DNA from: Arthrobacter sp. YD4
GTDB taxonomy: Bacteria; Actinomycetota; Actinomycetes; Actinomycetales; Micrococcaceae
Assembly: GCF_030410515.1 (NCBI RefSeq)
Contig: NZ_JAUHHD010000003.1
Span: 496,001-560,000 of the forward strand
DNA length: 64,000 bases
Reading direction: 5' to 3'
The notes under the pieces are model-generated. The model was not told the origin of the DNA, did not search any database, and saw only the letters and a program-made list of their open reading frames with translations. The translations under genes were made by a program, and so were the position numbers. This document shows, in pieces, positions 47,423 through 55,966 of this stretch (positions are counted from its first letter, which is position 1; each line of letters begins with the position of its first letter).

Positions 47423-48247
47423 CTAGAGATTCTTCAGTTCGGAGCTGGGGGTGGCGCGGTCTGCCGTGGCCTCGGTCTCGGCGTCGATCTTCGCCGCCTT
47501 CTTCTCGCGGCGCCGGTCGTTGAGCAGGCACAACCCGATCGCGGTGAAGAACAGCACCAGCATGGGCACGGCCAGGTAGAACATGCTGGTCGCGTCCGCG
47601 CCGGGGGCGGCCATCGCCGCGAACAGGCAGACCAGGAAGACCGTGATCCGCCAGCTCTTGAGCAGCTGGCGGCCTTTGACCAGTCCGGCCAGGTTGAGTC
47701 CAAACAGCACCACCGGCAGCAGGAACGCGATGCCGAAGGCGAGCAGCAGACGCAGCACGAAGGACAGGTAGACCTGGGCGCTGATGAAGTTGGAGCCGCC
47801 GGAGGGGGTGAACTCGGTGAGAACCCGGACCGCGTTCGGCAGCACCAGCCAGGCCAGCAGCACGCCGCCGACGAAGAGCGGGACGGCCGCGGCCACGAAG
47901 GAGAGCGCCAGGCGGCGTTCCTTCTTGTGCAGCCCGGGCACGATGAAGGCCCAGAGCTGGTAGATCCAGACCGGGCTGGCCACCAGCAGGCCGAGGAACA
48001 CGGAGACCTGGATCATCAGGTCGAAGGAGCTGGCGACGCCGTCGAAGTTCAGTGACGCCTGCCGGCCCTCGTGCTCGTTGAGGTCCCGGATCGGTTTGAT
48101 CAGGGCCGCGAGGATGGGCTGGTAGACCAGGAAACCGACGACCGTGCCCAGCACGACGGCGATCGCCGACTTAAAGAGCCGGTTGCGCAGCTCTTTGAAG
48201 TGATCGATCAGGGCCATCCGGCCCTCGGGGTTCGACCGACGGTTCAT
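47423..48247 (-). CDS. tatC: twin-arginine translocase subunit TatC
   Basis: The 274-residue membrane receptor binds twin-arginine signal peptides with TatA/B. It has six predicted helices and the N-terminal family signature MALIDHFKELRNRLFK, followed by FKSAIAVVLGTVVGFLVYQP split across helix 1. A charged C-terminus (RREKKAAKIDAE) lies in the cytoplasm. ATG 48247 was preferred to 48259 because GGGAG sits five bases upstream. It follows tatA by 18 nt. Confidence 0.96.
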   Translation of the reverse strand: MNRRSNPEGRMALIDHFKELRNRLFKSAIAVVLGTVVGFLVYQPILAALIKPIRDLNEHEGRQASLNFDGVASSFDLMIQVSVFLGLLVASPVWIYQLWAFIVPGLHKKERRLALSFVAAAVPLFVGGVLLAWLVLPNAVRVLTEFTPSGGSNFISAQVYLSFVLRLLLAFGIAFLLPVVLFGLNLAGLVKGRQLLKSWRITVFLVCLFAAMAAPGADATSMFYLAVPMLVLFFTAIGLCLLNDRRREKKAAKIDAETEATADRATPSSELKNL

Positions 48248-48265
48248 GGTCACTCCCATGTGGTT

Positions 48266-48535
48266 CTAGGCGCGCGTGGACGGGGGAACGTCGGTTCCGC
48301 CGCCGGGGTGGCCTTCGGGGCCCGCGGTCCGGGGGTGGTTGACCACGCGGCCCTCGACGGCGTCCGGGTCAACCTCGGCCTCGGGCTTGCCGTCCTTTTT
48401 CATTTCGCGGACCTCGGACTTGAAAATCCGCATCGACTGGCCCAGGCTGCGGGCCATTCCCGGCAGCTTCGGCGCTGCGAACAGCACCAGTGCCAGGACG
48501 ATGATGATGATGAGATGCCAGCCTTCAAGCCTCAT
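48266..48535 (-). CDS. tatA: twin-arginine translocase subunit TatA/E
   Basis: The 89-residue protein has the short N-terminal membrane helix (WHLIIIIVLALVLFAAPKLPG), the hinge, and the amphipathic helix ARSLGQSMRIFKSEVREMKK, followed by an acidic-to-polar tail. This is the pore-forming component of the Tat pathway. GAAAGGA lies upstream of the ATG. It precedes tatC in the pafBC-133aa-tatA-tatC-helY cluster. Confidence 0.94.
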   Translation of the reverse strand: MRLEGWHLIIIIVLALVLFAAPKLPGMARSLGQSMRIFKSEVREMKKDGKPEAEVDPDAVEGRVVNHPRTAGPEGHPGGGTDVPPSTRA

Positions 48536-48571
48536 GCTGGGTGGTCCTTTCGTTTAGGTACATCCTAATGA

Positions 48572-48973
48572 CTAACGGATATCGAGGTCCCGCAGTGCCT
48601 GCGGCTGGCCACGTTCCGTTTTTCGCCGGATCCGGCGAATGCGCCGGGCTTCCTGCCGTGCCGCTTTGGATGCATGGTAATTCTGACGCATCAGCGCGGG
48701 AGCGGCAAAAACCGCCGCGCCCGGAGCCGTCACAGGACCCGGGGCGCCGTCGTCTGCCGTTCCGCCGTCCGAGCCTAGGCCGTCCACATGAACAACGGCT
48801 GAACCGGGAGTGGACGGCGCCGCCCCGAAGGCCGCGAGCCTGTCCCCCGCCTCACCGAGGTCCTTGAGGGTGGCCATGAACTGCCGGAACAACCGCACGC
48901 CGAGCACGCCGATGAAGAGCAGCGACAACGCAATCAGCGCCGTCCAGAGCAGGATCCAGGACCACCAAGGCAT
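48572..48973 (-). CDS. small membrane protein between pafBC and tatA, unknown function
   Basis: The 133-residue protein has one N-terminal helix (WSWILLWTALIALSLLFIGVL), a probable coiled stretch (RQFMATLKDLGEAGDRLAAF) and a very basic C-terminus (KAARQEARRIRRIRRKTERG). It resembles a TatB-like layout (membrane helix plus amphipathic helix plus charged tail) but lacks the Pro hinge, so no function is assigned. The start lies 7 nt from TAGACT, which overlaps the pafBC stop codon. Confidence 0.75.
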   Translation of the reverse strand: MPWWSWILLWTALIALSLLFIGVLGVRLFRQFMATLKDLGEAGDRLAAFGAAPSTPGSAVVHVDGLGSDGGTADDGAPGPVTAPGAAVFAAPALMRQNYHASKAARQEARRIRRIRRKTERGQPQALRDLDIR

Positions 48974-48980
48974 GCTGTTC

Positions 48981-48986
48981 AGTCTA
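48981..48986 (-). promoter_or_regulatory. -10-like element overlapping the pafBC stop codon
   Basis: TAGACT (- strand) contains the pafBC TAG stop and lies 7 nt before the ATG at 48973. It may be a coincidence of the stop codon. Confidence 0.35.
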
Positions 48987-51056
48987 GCCGCGCTGCTGCC
49001 GCTGGTGCGCCGGAGCCGGCCGGTGTCCGGCCGCGCCGTACGATTCCAGCGCGGCGGCCAGCCAGTGGGCGGTGTCGGCGGCGAGCCCCGCGGGGGCCAC
49101 CACGCGGGCGTCGCCGCCGTTGCGGGCCATCAGCATCGGCACCCAGTCGGTGCTGCCGAAGCGCACCTCGGCCATGAGGTTGCCCCCTGGCAGCGGGGCG
49201 GTGCGTTCGGCGTAGTACTCGTCCGCCAGGCCCGCGCCGCGCGGGGTCAATTCGAGGACCACGACGGCGTCGTCGTCGTTCGGGGTGAAGAGCTTCACCG
49301 GGAAACCGCCCGCGGGCGCGCCGGCGGCGGTCACCGGGCGTCCGTTGGAGCGCAGGTCCTGGATTCGGTCGAGGCGGAAGTTCCTGACCGCCTGTGCCGA
49401 GTGGCAGTAGGCCTCGAGGTACCAGGTGCTGTCCAGGGAGTAGAGGCGCAGCGGGTCGATGTCGCGTTCGGAGACGGCGTCCCGTTGCGGGGCGAGGTAC
49501 TGCAGGTGCAGCTGGGAGCCGGAGCGGATGGCCTCCCGTGCGGTCTCCAGCGCCGCCGAGTCCTGCGGGGTGACCTCGGGACCGGAGAGGGCGGCGGCCT
49601 TGAGGCCCTCCTCGCCGGCGGCGGCCATGAGCTTGAGGGTCACGGACTCCAGGGCTCCGCCCTCCGCGATGCCCGGCAGCCCGTTGAGCGCCTCCAGGCC
49701 GGTGAGCAGCGCGCAGGCCTCATCGACGGTGAAGCGGACGGGCCGGGTGAGGTCCAGGTCCTGGATGATGAAGACGTGGTCGTCGTCCCAGCGGATGTCC
49801 AGCAGGTCGTCCGGGTAGCCCTCCGGGAGGCCGGAGCAGATCAGGATTTGCAGGTCCTCCTCAAGCACCTTCCGGGTGACGCCAAAGCGGTCGGCCACCT
49901 CGCTGATGTGCAGTCCCTGGTTGTGCACCAGGAACGGGATCAGCTGGAGCATGCGCTTGAGCTGGTCTTCGGAGGTGCGTTTGCGGGTGCGCTTCCCTGC
50001 CTGCGGTCCGGCGGGGGCGAAGTCGACGGCGGGCACCGGGGCGGCCGCAAACTCCGCCGCGGCTTCCAGCCGGCGCAGCACCGCGTCCCGCAGCGGGGCC
50101 GGGCCGGCGACGACGGCCTTCGCCCCGTACGCGGCGAGCTCGGCGGCAAACGTCTCCTCGTCCCGGTACGGCACCAGCAGCCGGTCGTAGCCCTCGCGCT
50201 GGGCCGCTCCGCCGTCGTCCGCTCCACCGTCCGCTCCGGTCGCCGTGTCCACTGCGCCGGGGTCCGCTGCGTGCCGCCGCAGCCCCGGCAGGGCGCCCGC
50301 GGCGACGTCGACGGCGGCGTGCCGGACGGGCAGCTCGGGCAGGGCCGCGAGCTGGTCGCGGACGTTGAACGCCGGCGGCGGGGTGAAGGTTTCCTGCTCC
50401 ACGACCGTGACGGCGGAGGTAAAGCGGGAGAGCCGGAAGAACCGCTTGTCCTTGCGGCCCCGGTCGTAGCCGATCAGGTACCACTGGCCGAAGCGGCTGC
50501 CAAGGCCCCAGGGTTCCACGGTGCGCTGTTCCTCGCGGCCGGTGCTGCCCGCGCGGTAGGCGAACGCCACCGGGTGCTGGGCGTGGACGGCGGTGACCAG
50601 GTCCTCGAAGCCCTGCCCGGCGGGGCGGATCCGGGGCTGGACGCCGGCGGGGAGCTCGGCGTCGGCCAGGCCGCCGGCGGCCTGGAGCTTGCGGACGGCG
50701 TTGCGGGCGGCGGAGCCCAGCGCTGCCTGCTCCCACAGCTGGGCCGCGAGCATGAGGACCGCGGATTCCTCCGGGGTGAGGCTCACGTCCGGCAGCCGGT
50801 TGGATTCCTTGCCGATCCGGTAGCGGGTGGTGGCCGGGTCGTCAGAGCCCCAGCCCTTGTCCATGACGGTCTCCACCTCGAAGCCGAAGCGGCGGAGTTC
50901 GTCCTTGTCCCGTTCGAACATCCGCCCGAAGGCGGCCTCGGAGCTGGTGGTGTCGTGGTAGACCTTGCGGCGCAGCTCACCGCGGCGCAGGCCGTAGGTG
51001 GTGTTCAGCAGCGCGATCAGCAGGTTCAGGAGACGTTCGGTACGTGAGGCGGACAC
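48984..51056 (-). CDS. pafBC: fused PafBC WYL-domain transcriptional activator
   Basis: The 690-residue protein joins two complete HTH-WYL units. Unit one has the helix-turn-helix at about 5-70 and WYL at about 161-220 (HPVAFAYRAG, QWYLIGYDRG). Unit two has the helix-turn-helix at about 362-430 (LHISEVADRFGVTRKVLEED) and WYL near 520-580 (STWYLEAYC). In mycobacteria PafB and PafC are separate proteins that activate the LexA-independent DNA-damage response; fused PafBC is known from Arthrobacter. A variable linker occupies about 240-360. The GTG start is leaderless with TAGCCT six bases upstream. It heads the tat-helY cluster. Confidence 0.93.
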   Translation of the reverse strand: MSASRTERLLNLLIALLNTTYGLRRGELRRKVYHDTTSSEAAFGRMFERDKDELRRFGFEVETVMDKGWGSDDPATTRYRIGKESNRLPDVSLTPEESAVLMLAAQLWEQAALGSAARNAVRKLQAAGGLADAELPAGVQPRIRPAGQGFEDLVTAVHAQHPVAFAYRAGSTGREEQRTVEPWGLGSRFGQWYLIGYDRGRKDKRFFRLSRFTSAVTVVEQETFTPPPAFNVRDQLAALPELPVRHAAVDVAAGALPGLRRHAADPGAVDTATGADGGADDGGAAQREGYDRLLVPYRDEETFAAELAAYGAKAVVAGPAPLRDAVLRRLEAAAEFAAAPVPAVDFAPAGPQAGKRTRKRTSEDQLKRMLQLIPFLVHNQGLHISEVADRFGVTRKVLEEDLQILICSGLPEGYPDDLLDIRWDDDHVFIIQDLDLTRPVRFTVDEACALLTGLEALNGLPGIAEGGALESVTLKLMAAAGEEGLKAAALSGPEVTPQDSAALETAREAIRSGSQLHLQYLAPQRDAVSERDIDPLRLYSLDSTWYLEAYCHSAQAVRNFRLDRIQDLRSNGRPVTAAGAPAGGFPVKLFTPNDDDAVVVLELTPRGAGLADEYYAERTAPLPGGNLMAEVRFGSTDWVPMLMARNGGDARVVAPAGLAADTAHWLAAALESYGAAGHRPAPAHQRQQRG

Positions 51057-51062
51057 CCCGCA

Positions 51063-51068
51063 AGGCTA
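51063..51068 (-). promoter_or_regulatory. -10 element of pafBC (leaderless)
   Basis: TAGCCT on the - strand is separated by TGCGGG (6 nt) from the GTG at 51056. Confidence 0.5.
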
Positions 51069-51097
51069 CTAAAGTTCCGCGGCTTTAAACGGCGGAA

Positions 51098-51138
51098 GCG
51101 CGGCACCCGGGGAAGTTGTTTCCTCCTGGGTGCCGCGC
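51098..51138 (-). terminator. terminator hairpin after the small FKBP gene
   Basis: GCGCGGCACCC pairs with GGGTGCCGCGC (11 bp) around a 19-nt loop, 48 nt after the FKBP stop codon. The stem can be extended across an internal loop. Confidence 0.5.
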
Positions 51139-51186
51139 TGCCGCGGAAGGTGCCGGGCTTAGGGCCTCGGCAGGGGTGGTACCCCC

Positions 51187-51582
51187 TTAGCGGACGGCCA
51201 CGAGGTCGACCACGAAGATCAGGGCCTCGTTGGGGCCGATCGCTCCGCCGGCGCCACGGGAGCCGTAGGCCAGTTCGGAGGGGATCTCGAGCCGGCGGCG
51301 ACCGCCGACCTTCATGCCCAGGAGGCCCTGGTCCCAGCCCTGGATGACCTGGCCGACGCCGACCCGGAAGTCCAGCGGTGCGCCGCGGCCCCAGGAGGCG
51401 TCGAATTCTTCACCGGTGGACCAGGCCACTCCCACGTAGTGGGTGGACACGGTGTCGCCGGCCTTGGCCTCGGCGCCGTCGCCCTCGATCAGGTCCTTGA
51501 TGACCAGCTCGGTGGGGACATCGCCTTCCGGGAAGTCGATCTCGGGCTTCTGGCGGTCGAGGTTGCGCTGTCCAAATGACAT
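51187..51582 (-). CDS. FKBP-type peptidyl-prolyl cis-trans isomerase (cytoplasmic)
   Basis: The 131-residue protein is a single FKBP domain without a signal peptide. It carries VSTHYVGVAWSTGEEFDAS, the pocket segment VIQGWDQGLLGMKVGGRRRL and the ending YGSRGAGGAIGPNEALIFVVDL. It catalyses proline isomerisation or acts as a chaperone. It follows the FKBP lipoprotein by 47 nt and ends the Pup-proteasome gene cluster on this strand. Confidence 0.95.
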   Translation of the reverse strand: MSFGQRNLDRQKPEIDFPEGDVPTELVIKDLIEGDGAEAKAGDTVSTHYVGVAWSTGEEFDASWGRGAPLDFRVGVGQVIQGWDQGLLGMKVGGRRRLEIPSELAYGSRGAGGAIGPNEALIFVVDLVAVR

Positions 51583-51629
51583 GTGTGCTCCTTCGGGGGT
51601 GCTTGGGTGTGGTGCGGAATGCGGAAGGG

Positions 51630-52568
51630 TTACTTGACGCCGAGGATGTCGACGACGAACACGAGGTCGCCGACCGGCTGGCCGCTGGCGGCAGTGGCGT
51701 CGGGGTAGGCGAGGGCCTTGGGAACGACCAGGAGGACGCGGGAGCCGACGGTCTTGCCGGCCAGGCCCTGGGTCCAGCCCTTGATCACGCCGTTGAGCGG
51801 GAAGGAGGCCTTCTTGCCGCTGTCGAAGCTGGAGTCGAAGACCTTGCCGTCGGCGAGGGTCGCTCCGACGTAGTTCACCGTGATGGTGTCGGTCTCCTTG
51901 ATGGCCTGTCCCTTGCCCTTGATCAGGTCCTGGGAGACGAGCGCGGTCGGTGCCGCTACGCCGTTGACGGAGATGACCGGAACACCCTTGTCGTTATCCT
52001 TGACGGTCGGCAGGCCGGCCGGCGGTGTCACGGCGTCGCCTTCGGGCTTGTCGAGGACCTTCGGGGCATCCTTGGCGGCCAGGATCTTGATGACGATCAG
52101 CTGCGAGGGCTGCGCGGGGGCACCCTCGGCGCCGGCCTGGCCGGGGACGGCGAGGGCCAGTTGGGAGCCGACCTTGGCGCCGACGAACGCGTTGTAGATG
52201 ACGGCGCTGCCGGACTTTAGGTCGTCATTGAGTTCGAGCTTCTCCGGGTCCTTCGGGAAGGTGTCCTCAACGGTGGAACCGTCCTTGCCGTTGAACGCGA
52301 CGATCGAGATGTCCGCGACCTGGTTCGCCTTGACCTTGTCGCCGTTGCCTTCGGTGACCACCTTGATGGTGGGGTCCTTGACCTCCAGCGGCTTGGCGAA
52401 GTCGACGCCGGGGGCCTTCTTGTCGCCGTTGTCGGTCAGTTTCAGCGAGTCCAGCTTCGCGGTCTCGCCGGCGGACTGGCTGGTGGGCTCCGGGGCCGCC
52501 TTGTCGCCGCCACTGCAGGCGGTGAGCAGCAGCAGTCCGGGAAGAAGAATTGCTAATAGTCGGCGCAC
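51630..52568 (-). CDS. FKBP-type peptidyl-prolyl isomerase lipoprotein (two FKBP-like domains)
   Basis: The 312-residue protein starts with a lipoprotein signal (LLAILLPGLLLLTAC, Cys near residue 18), so it is anchored outside the membrane. Two FKBP-like units follow: a degenerate one (about 60-180, with SIVAFNGKDGSTVEDTFP) and a C-terminal canonical one (about 215-312, TVNYVGATLADGKVFDSSF, VIKGWTQGLAGKTVGSRVLL). It probably helps folding of exported proteins. GTG 52568 has GAAAG upstream; the frame is open further upstream through antisense to pafA. Confidence 0.92.
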   Translation of the reverse strand: MRRLLAILLPGLLLLTACSGGDKAAPEPTSQSAGETAKLDSLKLTDNGDKKAPGVDFAKPLEVKDPTIKVVTEGNGDKVKANQVADISIVAFNGKDGSTVEDTFPKDPEKLELNDDLKSGSAVIYNAFVGAKVGSQLALAVPGQAGAEGAPAQPSQLIVIKILAAKDAPKVLDKPEGDAVTPPAGLPTVKDNDKGVPVISVNGVAAPTALVSQDLIKGKGQAIKETDTITVNYVGATLADGKVFDSSFDSGKKASFPLNGVIKGWTQGLAGKTVGSRVLLVVPKALAYPDATAASGQPVGDLVFVVDILGVK

Positions 52569-52680
52569 GTAAGAACTTTCGTCGGGGCAGGATGGACGCC
52601 ATGCCGGGCTCATGCCGGCGGCAAGGCAAGCGGTTGCCGGGAAACGGCACCTTCTCCAGAGTAACGCGGAAAGCTGGGTA

Positions 52681-54045
52681 TCAGCCCATAGAGTCCAGCA
52701 GGGCATCCACCCGGTCGTCCACGCTGCGGAACGGATCCTTGCAGAGGATGGTCTGGTGGGCGCGGTCGTTGAGCTTGAGGTGGACCCAGTCGACCGTGTA
52801 GTCCCGGCCCAGTTCCTGGGCCCGGCGGACGAAGTCGCCGCGGAGCTTCGCGCGGGTGGTCTGCGGCGGGGCGTCGACGGCGTCCTTGACCGCGGTGTCG
52901 TCCACCAGTCGCCGGGCCGCGCCGCGCGACTGGAGCAGGTAGAACAGCCCGCGGCTGCGCGAAATGTCATGGTAGGTCAGGTCCAGCTGGGCGATCCTGG
53001 GGGCATCCAGTTCCAGGCCGTGCCGGGTCCGGTAGCTGTCCATCAGCTTCTTCTTGATGGCCCAGTCCACCTCTGTGTCGATGGGGCTGGTGTCCCCGCT
53101 CTCGATCGCGTCCAGCGTCCGCTCCCAGAGGTCCAGGATCAGCGGGACGTGGGCGTTGTGCGCGCCCTTGTCCGCCACGAACTCGGTGACCTTGTTCAGG
53201 TATTCGCGCTGGATCTCCAGGGCGGTGAGCTGCCGGCCGTTGGCCAGGCGGACCAGGGCCCGGCCGGTCAGGTCATGGGAGATCTCGCGGATGCTCCGGA
53301 TCGGGTTCTCCATCCGCATGTCGCGCATGATTACCCCGGCCTCGATCATCCGCAGGATCAGGTCCACGGTGCCGACCTTGAGCAGCGTGGTGGTCTCGGA
53401 CATGTTCGAGTCGCCCACGATCACATGCAGCCGTCGGTAGAACTCGGCGTCGGCGTGCGGCTCGTCACGGGTGTTGATGATCGGCCGTGACCTGGTGGTG
53501 GCCGAGGAGACGCCCTCCCAGATGTGGTCCGCGCGCTGGGAGAACGCGTAGGTGGCCCCGTGCGGGGTCTTCAGGATCTTGCCGGCACCCGCAATCAGTT
53601 GGCGGGTGACCAGGAACGGGATCAGGATCTCGGCCAGCCGGGAGAACTCGCCGCGGCGCGGGATGAGGTAATTCTCGTGGCTGCCGTAGGAGTTTCCGGC
53701 CGAGTCGGTGTTGTTCTTGAACAGGTAGACGGTGCCGTTGAAACCCTCGGCGGCGAGCCGCTCCTGCGCCTCGGCCACGAGGTCATCCAGGATCAGCTCG
53801 CCGGCGCGGTCGTGGGCGATCAGCTGCACCAGGTCATCGCACTCGGCGGTGGCGTACTCCGGGTGCGATCCAACGTCCAGGTATAGCCGTGAGCCGTTGG
53901 TGAGGAACACATTGGAGGAGCGTCCCCAGCTGACCACCTTGCGGAACAGGTAGCGGGCCACTTCCTCCGGGGCGAGCGGCCGGGACTCCGGGCTCGAATA
54001 GGAGATCCCGAATTCGGTTTCGATGCCGAAAATTCTCTTGTCCAT
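52681..54045 (-). CDS. pafA: Pup--protein ligase
   Basis: The 454-residue ligase joins the C-terminal Glu of deamidated Pup to lysines of target proteins using ATP. It has the carboxylate-amine ligase-type start [17 protein letters not shown], the paired [16 protein letters not shown] segment and [16 protein letters not shown], which are shared with Dop. GGAGGG precedes ATG 54045. prcA ends 1 nt before it. It is the last Pup-system gene in the order arc-dop-pup-prcB-prcA-pafA. Confidence 0.97.
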   Translation of the reverse strand: MDKRIFGIETEFGISYSSPESRPLAPEEVARYLFRKVVSWGRSSNVFLTNGSRLYLDVGSHPEYATAECDDLVQLIAHDRAGELILDDLVAEAQERLAAEGFNGTVYLFKNNTDSAGNSYGSHENYLIPRRGEFSRLAEILIPFLVTRQLIAGAGKILKTPHGATYAFSQRADHIWEGVSSATTRSRPIINTRDEPHADAEFYRRLHVIVGDSNMSETTTLLKVGTVDLILRMIEAGVIMRDMRMENPIRSIREISHDLTGRALVRLANGRQLTALEIQREYLNKVTEFVADKGAHNAHVPLILDLWERTLDAIESGDTSPIDTEVDWAIKKKLMDSYRTRHGLELDAPRIAQLDLTYHDISRSRGLFYLLQSRGAARRLVDDTAVKDAVDAPPQTTRAKLRGDFVRRAQELGRDYTVDWVHLKLNDRAHQTILCKDPFRSVDDRVDALLDSMG

Positions 54046-54046
54046 G

Positions 54047-54754
54047 TCAGTTTCCCTCCGCCAGCAGCGCGGCAAGTTCGGCGTCGTCGAGCCGGCGGAA
54101 GGCCCGCCGGGTGCCGCGCGCGGTTTCCGAGCCGCGGTCCAGGACGGCCACCTCGACGGCGGTGACCGGCAGCGCGTCCGCGTCCCGGTCCGCCACGAGG
54201 CCGGCCAGCGCGAGCCGGATGGCCCCGCCGAAGTCGAGGTCCCCGCGCCAGCCGTCGGCCACGGCCTCGGAAACCTTGTCGGCCTGTCCGCCCATCACGA
54301 TGAAGCCCTGTTCATCGGCGATCGAACCGTCGAAGGTAAGCCTGTAGAGGTGGTCCGCCTCCTGGACGGGTCCCACCTCGGCGACGGCCAGCTCCACCTC
54401 GAAAGGCTTCTGCTCCGCGGTGAACACGGCCCCCAGGCTCTGGGCGTAGACACTGGCCAGGCCGCGCGCGGTGACGTCCTCACGGTCGTAGGAGTAGCCG
54501 CGGACGTCGGCGTAGCGCACCCCCGCCTGCCGGAGGCTCTCGAACTCGTTGTACTTGCCGACCGCGGCGAAGGCGATCTTGTCGTAGATCTCGCCGATCT
54601 TGTGCAGCGACGGGGAGGGGTTCTCCGCCACCAGGGCGATGCCGTCCCGGCAGCTGACCACCACCACGGACCGGCCCCGGGAAATACCCTTCCGGGCGAA
54701 GTCGGCCCGGTCCTTCATGAGTTGTTCCGGGGAGACGTAGAACTGCTGGGTCAT
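54047..54754 (-). CDS. prcA: 20S proteasome alpha subunit
   Basis: The 235-residue alpha-ring subunit begins [23 protein letters not shown] (split into the gating N-terminus and helix H0), continues [20 protein letters not shown], and has no N-terminal catalytic threonine. It forms the outer rings that dock the Arc/Mpa ATPase. GGGAGG lies six bases before ATG 54754. It is separated by 1 nt from prcB and by 1 nt from pafA, so the three genes are tightly coupled. Confidence 0.97.
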   Translation of the reverse strand: MTQQFYVSPEQLMKDRADFARKGISRGRSVVVVSCRDGIALVAENPSPSLHKIGEIYDKIAFAAVGKYNEFESLRQAGVRYADVRGYSYDREDVTARGLASVYAQSLGAVFTAEQKPFEVELAVAEVGPVQEADHLYRLTFDGSIADEQGFIVMGGQADKVSEAVADGWRGDLDFGGAIRLALAGLVADRDADALPVTAVEVAVLDRGSETARGTRRAFRRLDDAELAALLAEGN

Positions 54755-54755
54755 C

Positions 54756-55613
54756 TCAGGCCTCCCTCTGTGCGGCCGTGCGGGCATCGATGATGCCGCC
54801 GGCCACGGCGGCCAGCTGCGCTTCGGGGACCCGGACCGCGCCGGCCCGGTCGACGGTGTAGACCACGGGCCAAAGCTGCCGTACGGGGTCGGGCCCGCCG
54901 GTGGCGGAGTCGTCGTCGGCGGCGTCGTAGAGGGCCTCGACGGCCACCTGGACGGCGTCGGCGCCGCTGAGCCCCGGCCGCCACAGTTTCTTCAGCGCGC
55001 CGCGGGCGAAGACGGAGCCGGAGCCGACAGCGTGGTGCTCCTGCTCCTCGTAGCGGCCGCCGGTCACGTCGTAGGAGAACAGCCGGCCGATGCCCGCCGT
55101 GCGGTCGAAGCCGGCGAACAGCGGGACCACGGCCAGGCCCTGCATGGCCATCGGGAGGTTGCCGCGGACCATGGCGCCGAGGCGGTTGGCCTTGCCGTCC
55201 AGGCTCAGCTGCGTGCCCTCGATCTTCTCGTAGTGTTCGAGCTCGACCTGGAAGAGACGGGTGATGTCGATGGCGATGCCGGCGGTCCCGGCGATGCCCA
55301 GCACCGAGTAGTGGTCGGCCGGGAAAACCTTTTCGATGTGCCGGCTGGCGATCATGTTGCCCATCGTTGCGCGCCGGTCCCCCGCCATCAGGACTCCCCC
55401 GGCGTAGGTCAGGGCGACGATCGTGGTGGCGTGCGGCACTCCGGCCAGGGCCGAGCCGTTGCCGGGAAGGTGGCCGGCGGTCAGTCCCGCCGGGGCGCCG
55501 GACCCCGCAGAGAGTGCGTTGTAGGGCAGCAGTTCGGGCCGCGAGCGTTGCAGGTGTTCGGCGAATGAGGACGACGCCCCCGCCATCACCTGGTCGGCTG
55601 AATTGTCCAGCAT
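54756..55613 (-). CDS. prcB: 20S proteasome beta subunit
   Basis: The 285-residue beta subunit is made with a propeptide of about 62 residues. Autocleavage before T63 ([13 protein letters not shown]) gives the catalytic N-terminal threonine. Downstream are [15 protein letters not shown] (with the Lys33-like environment) and [15 protein letters not shown], typical of beta rings. The ATG at 55613 is used; the propeptide length is normal for actinobacteria. pup lies 63 nt upstream. Confidence 0.97.
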   Translation of the reverse strand: MLDNSADQVMAGASSSFAEHLQRSRPELLPYNALSAGSGAPAGLTAGHLPGNGSALAGVPHATTIVALTYAGGVLMAGDRRATMGNMIASRHIEKVFPADHYSVLGIAGTAGIAIDITRLFQVELEHYEKIEGTQLSLDGKANRLGAMVRGNLPMAMQGLAVVPLFAGFDRTAGIGRLFSYDVTGGRYEEQEHHAVGSGSVFARGALKKLWRPGLSGADAVQVAVEALYDAADDDSATGGPDPVRQLWPVVYTVDRAGAVRVPEAQLAAVAGGIIDARTAAQREA

Positions 55614-55676
55614 TGGTGCACTCCCTCCACGTAGTGAATCAATGGCTGCCGCGGCCCGTCCGCGGCCCGGGGCTGG

Positions 55677-55877
55677 CTACTGGCCGCCCTTTTGCACGAA
55701 TGCGCGGACGAACTCCTCGGCATTGGATTCCAGGACGCCGTCGATTTCGTCGAGCAGGTCGTCCACGCCCTGGGTCGCCTCTGAAGCCTGGGCCTCGGGC
55801 GCGGCGGGCGGCGGGGCGACGTCCTCCTCGACCTCGGTGTCGCGGGACTGCGGCTGCATCTGCTCCTGGCCTGCCAT
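55677..55877 (-). CDS. pup: prokaryotic ubiquitin-like protein Pup
   Basis: The 66-residue disordered protein tags substrates for the proteasome. It is acidic and ends VRAFVQKGGQ, so the terminal Gln must be deamidated by Dop before ligation. The helical Arc-binding region is VDDLLDEIDGVLESNAEEF (about 38-56). The N-terminus is GQEQMQPQSRDTEVEED. The gene sits between dop and prcB with a usable Shine-Dalgarno (AGAAG). Confidence 0.97.
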   Translation of the reverse strand: MAGQEQMQPQSRDTEVEEDVAPPPAAPEAQASEATQGVDDLLDEIDGVLESNAEEFVRAFVQKGGQ

Positions 55878-55966
55878 GATCTTCTCCTTCGCTGTCCGTC
55901 CCGCTCGGCGCGGGACTTCCTGTAAGCCATATTGCCACGCTGCCGGACCCTGCGGGGGCTTTGGCG

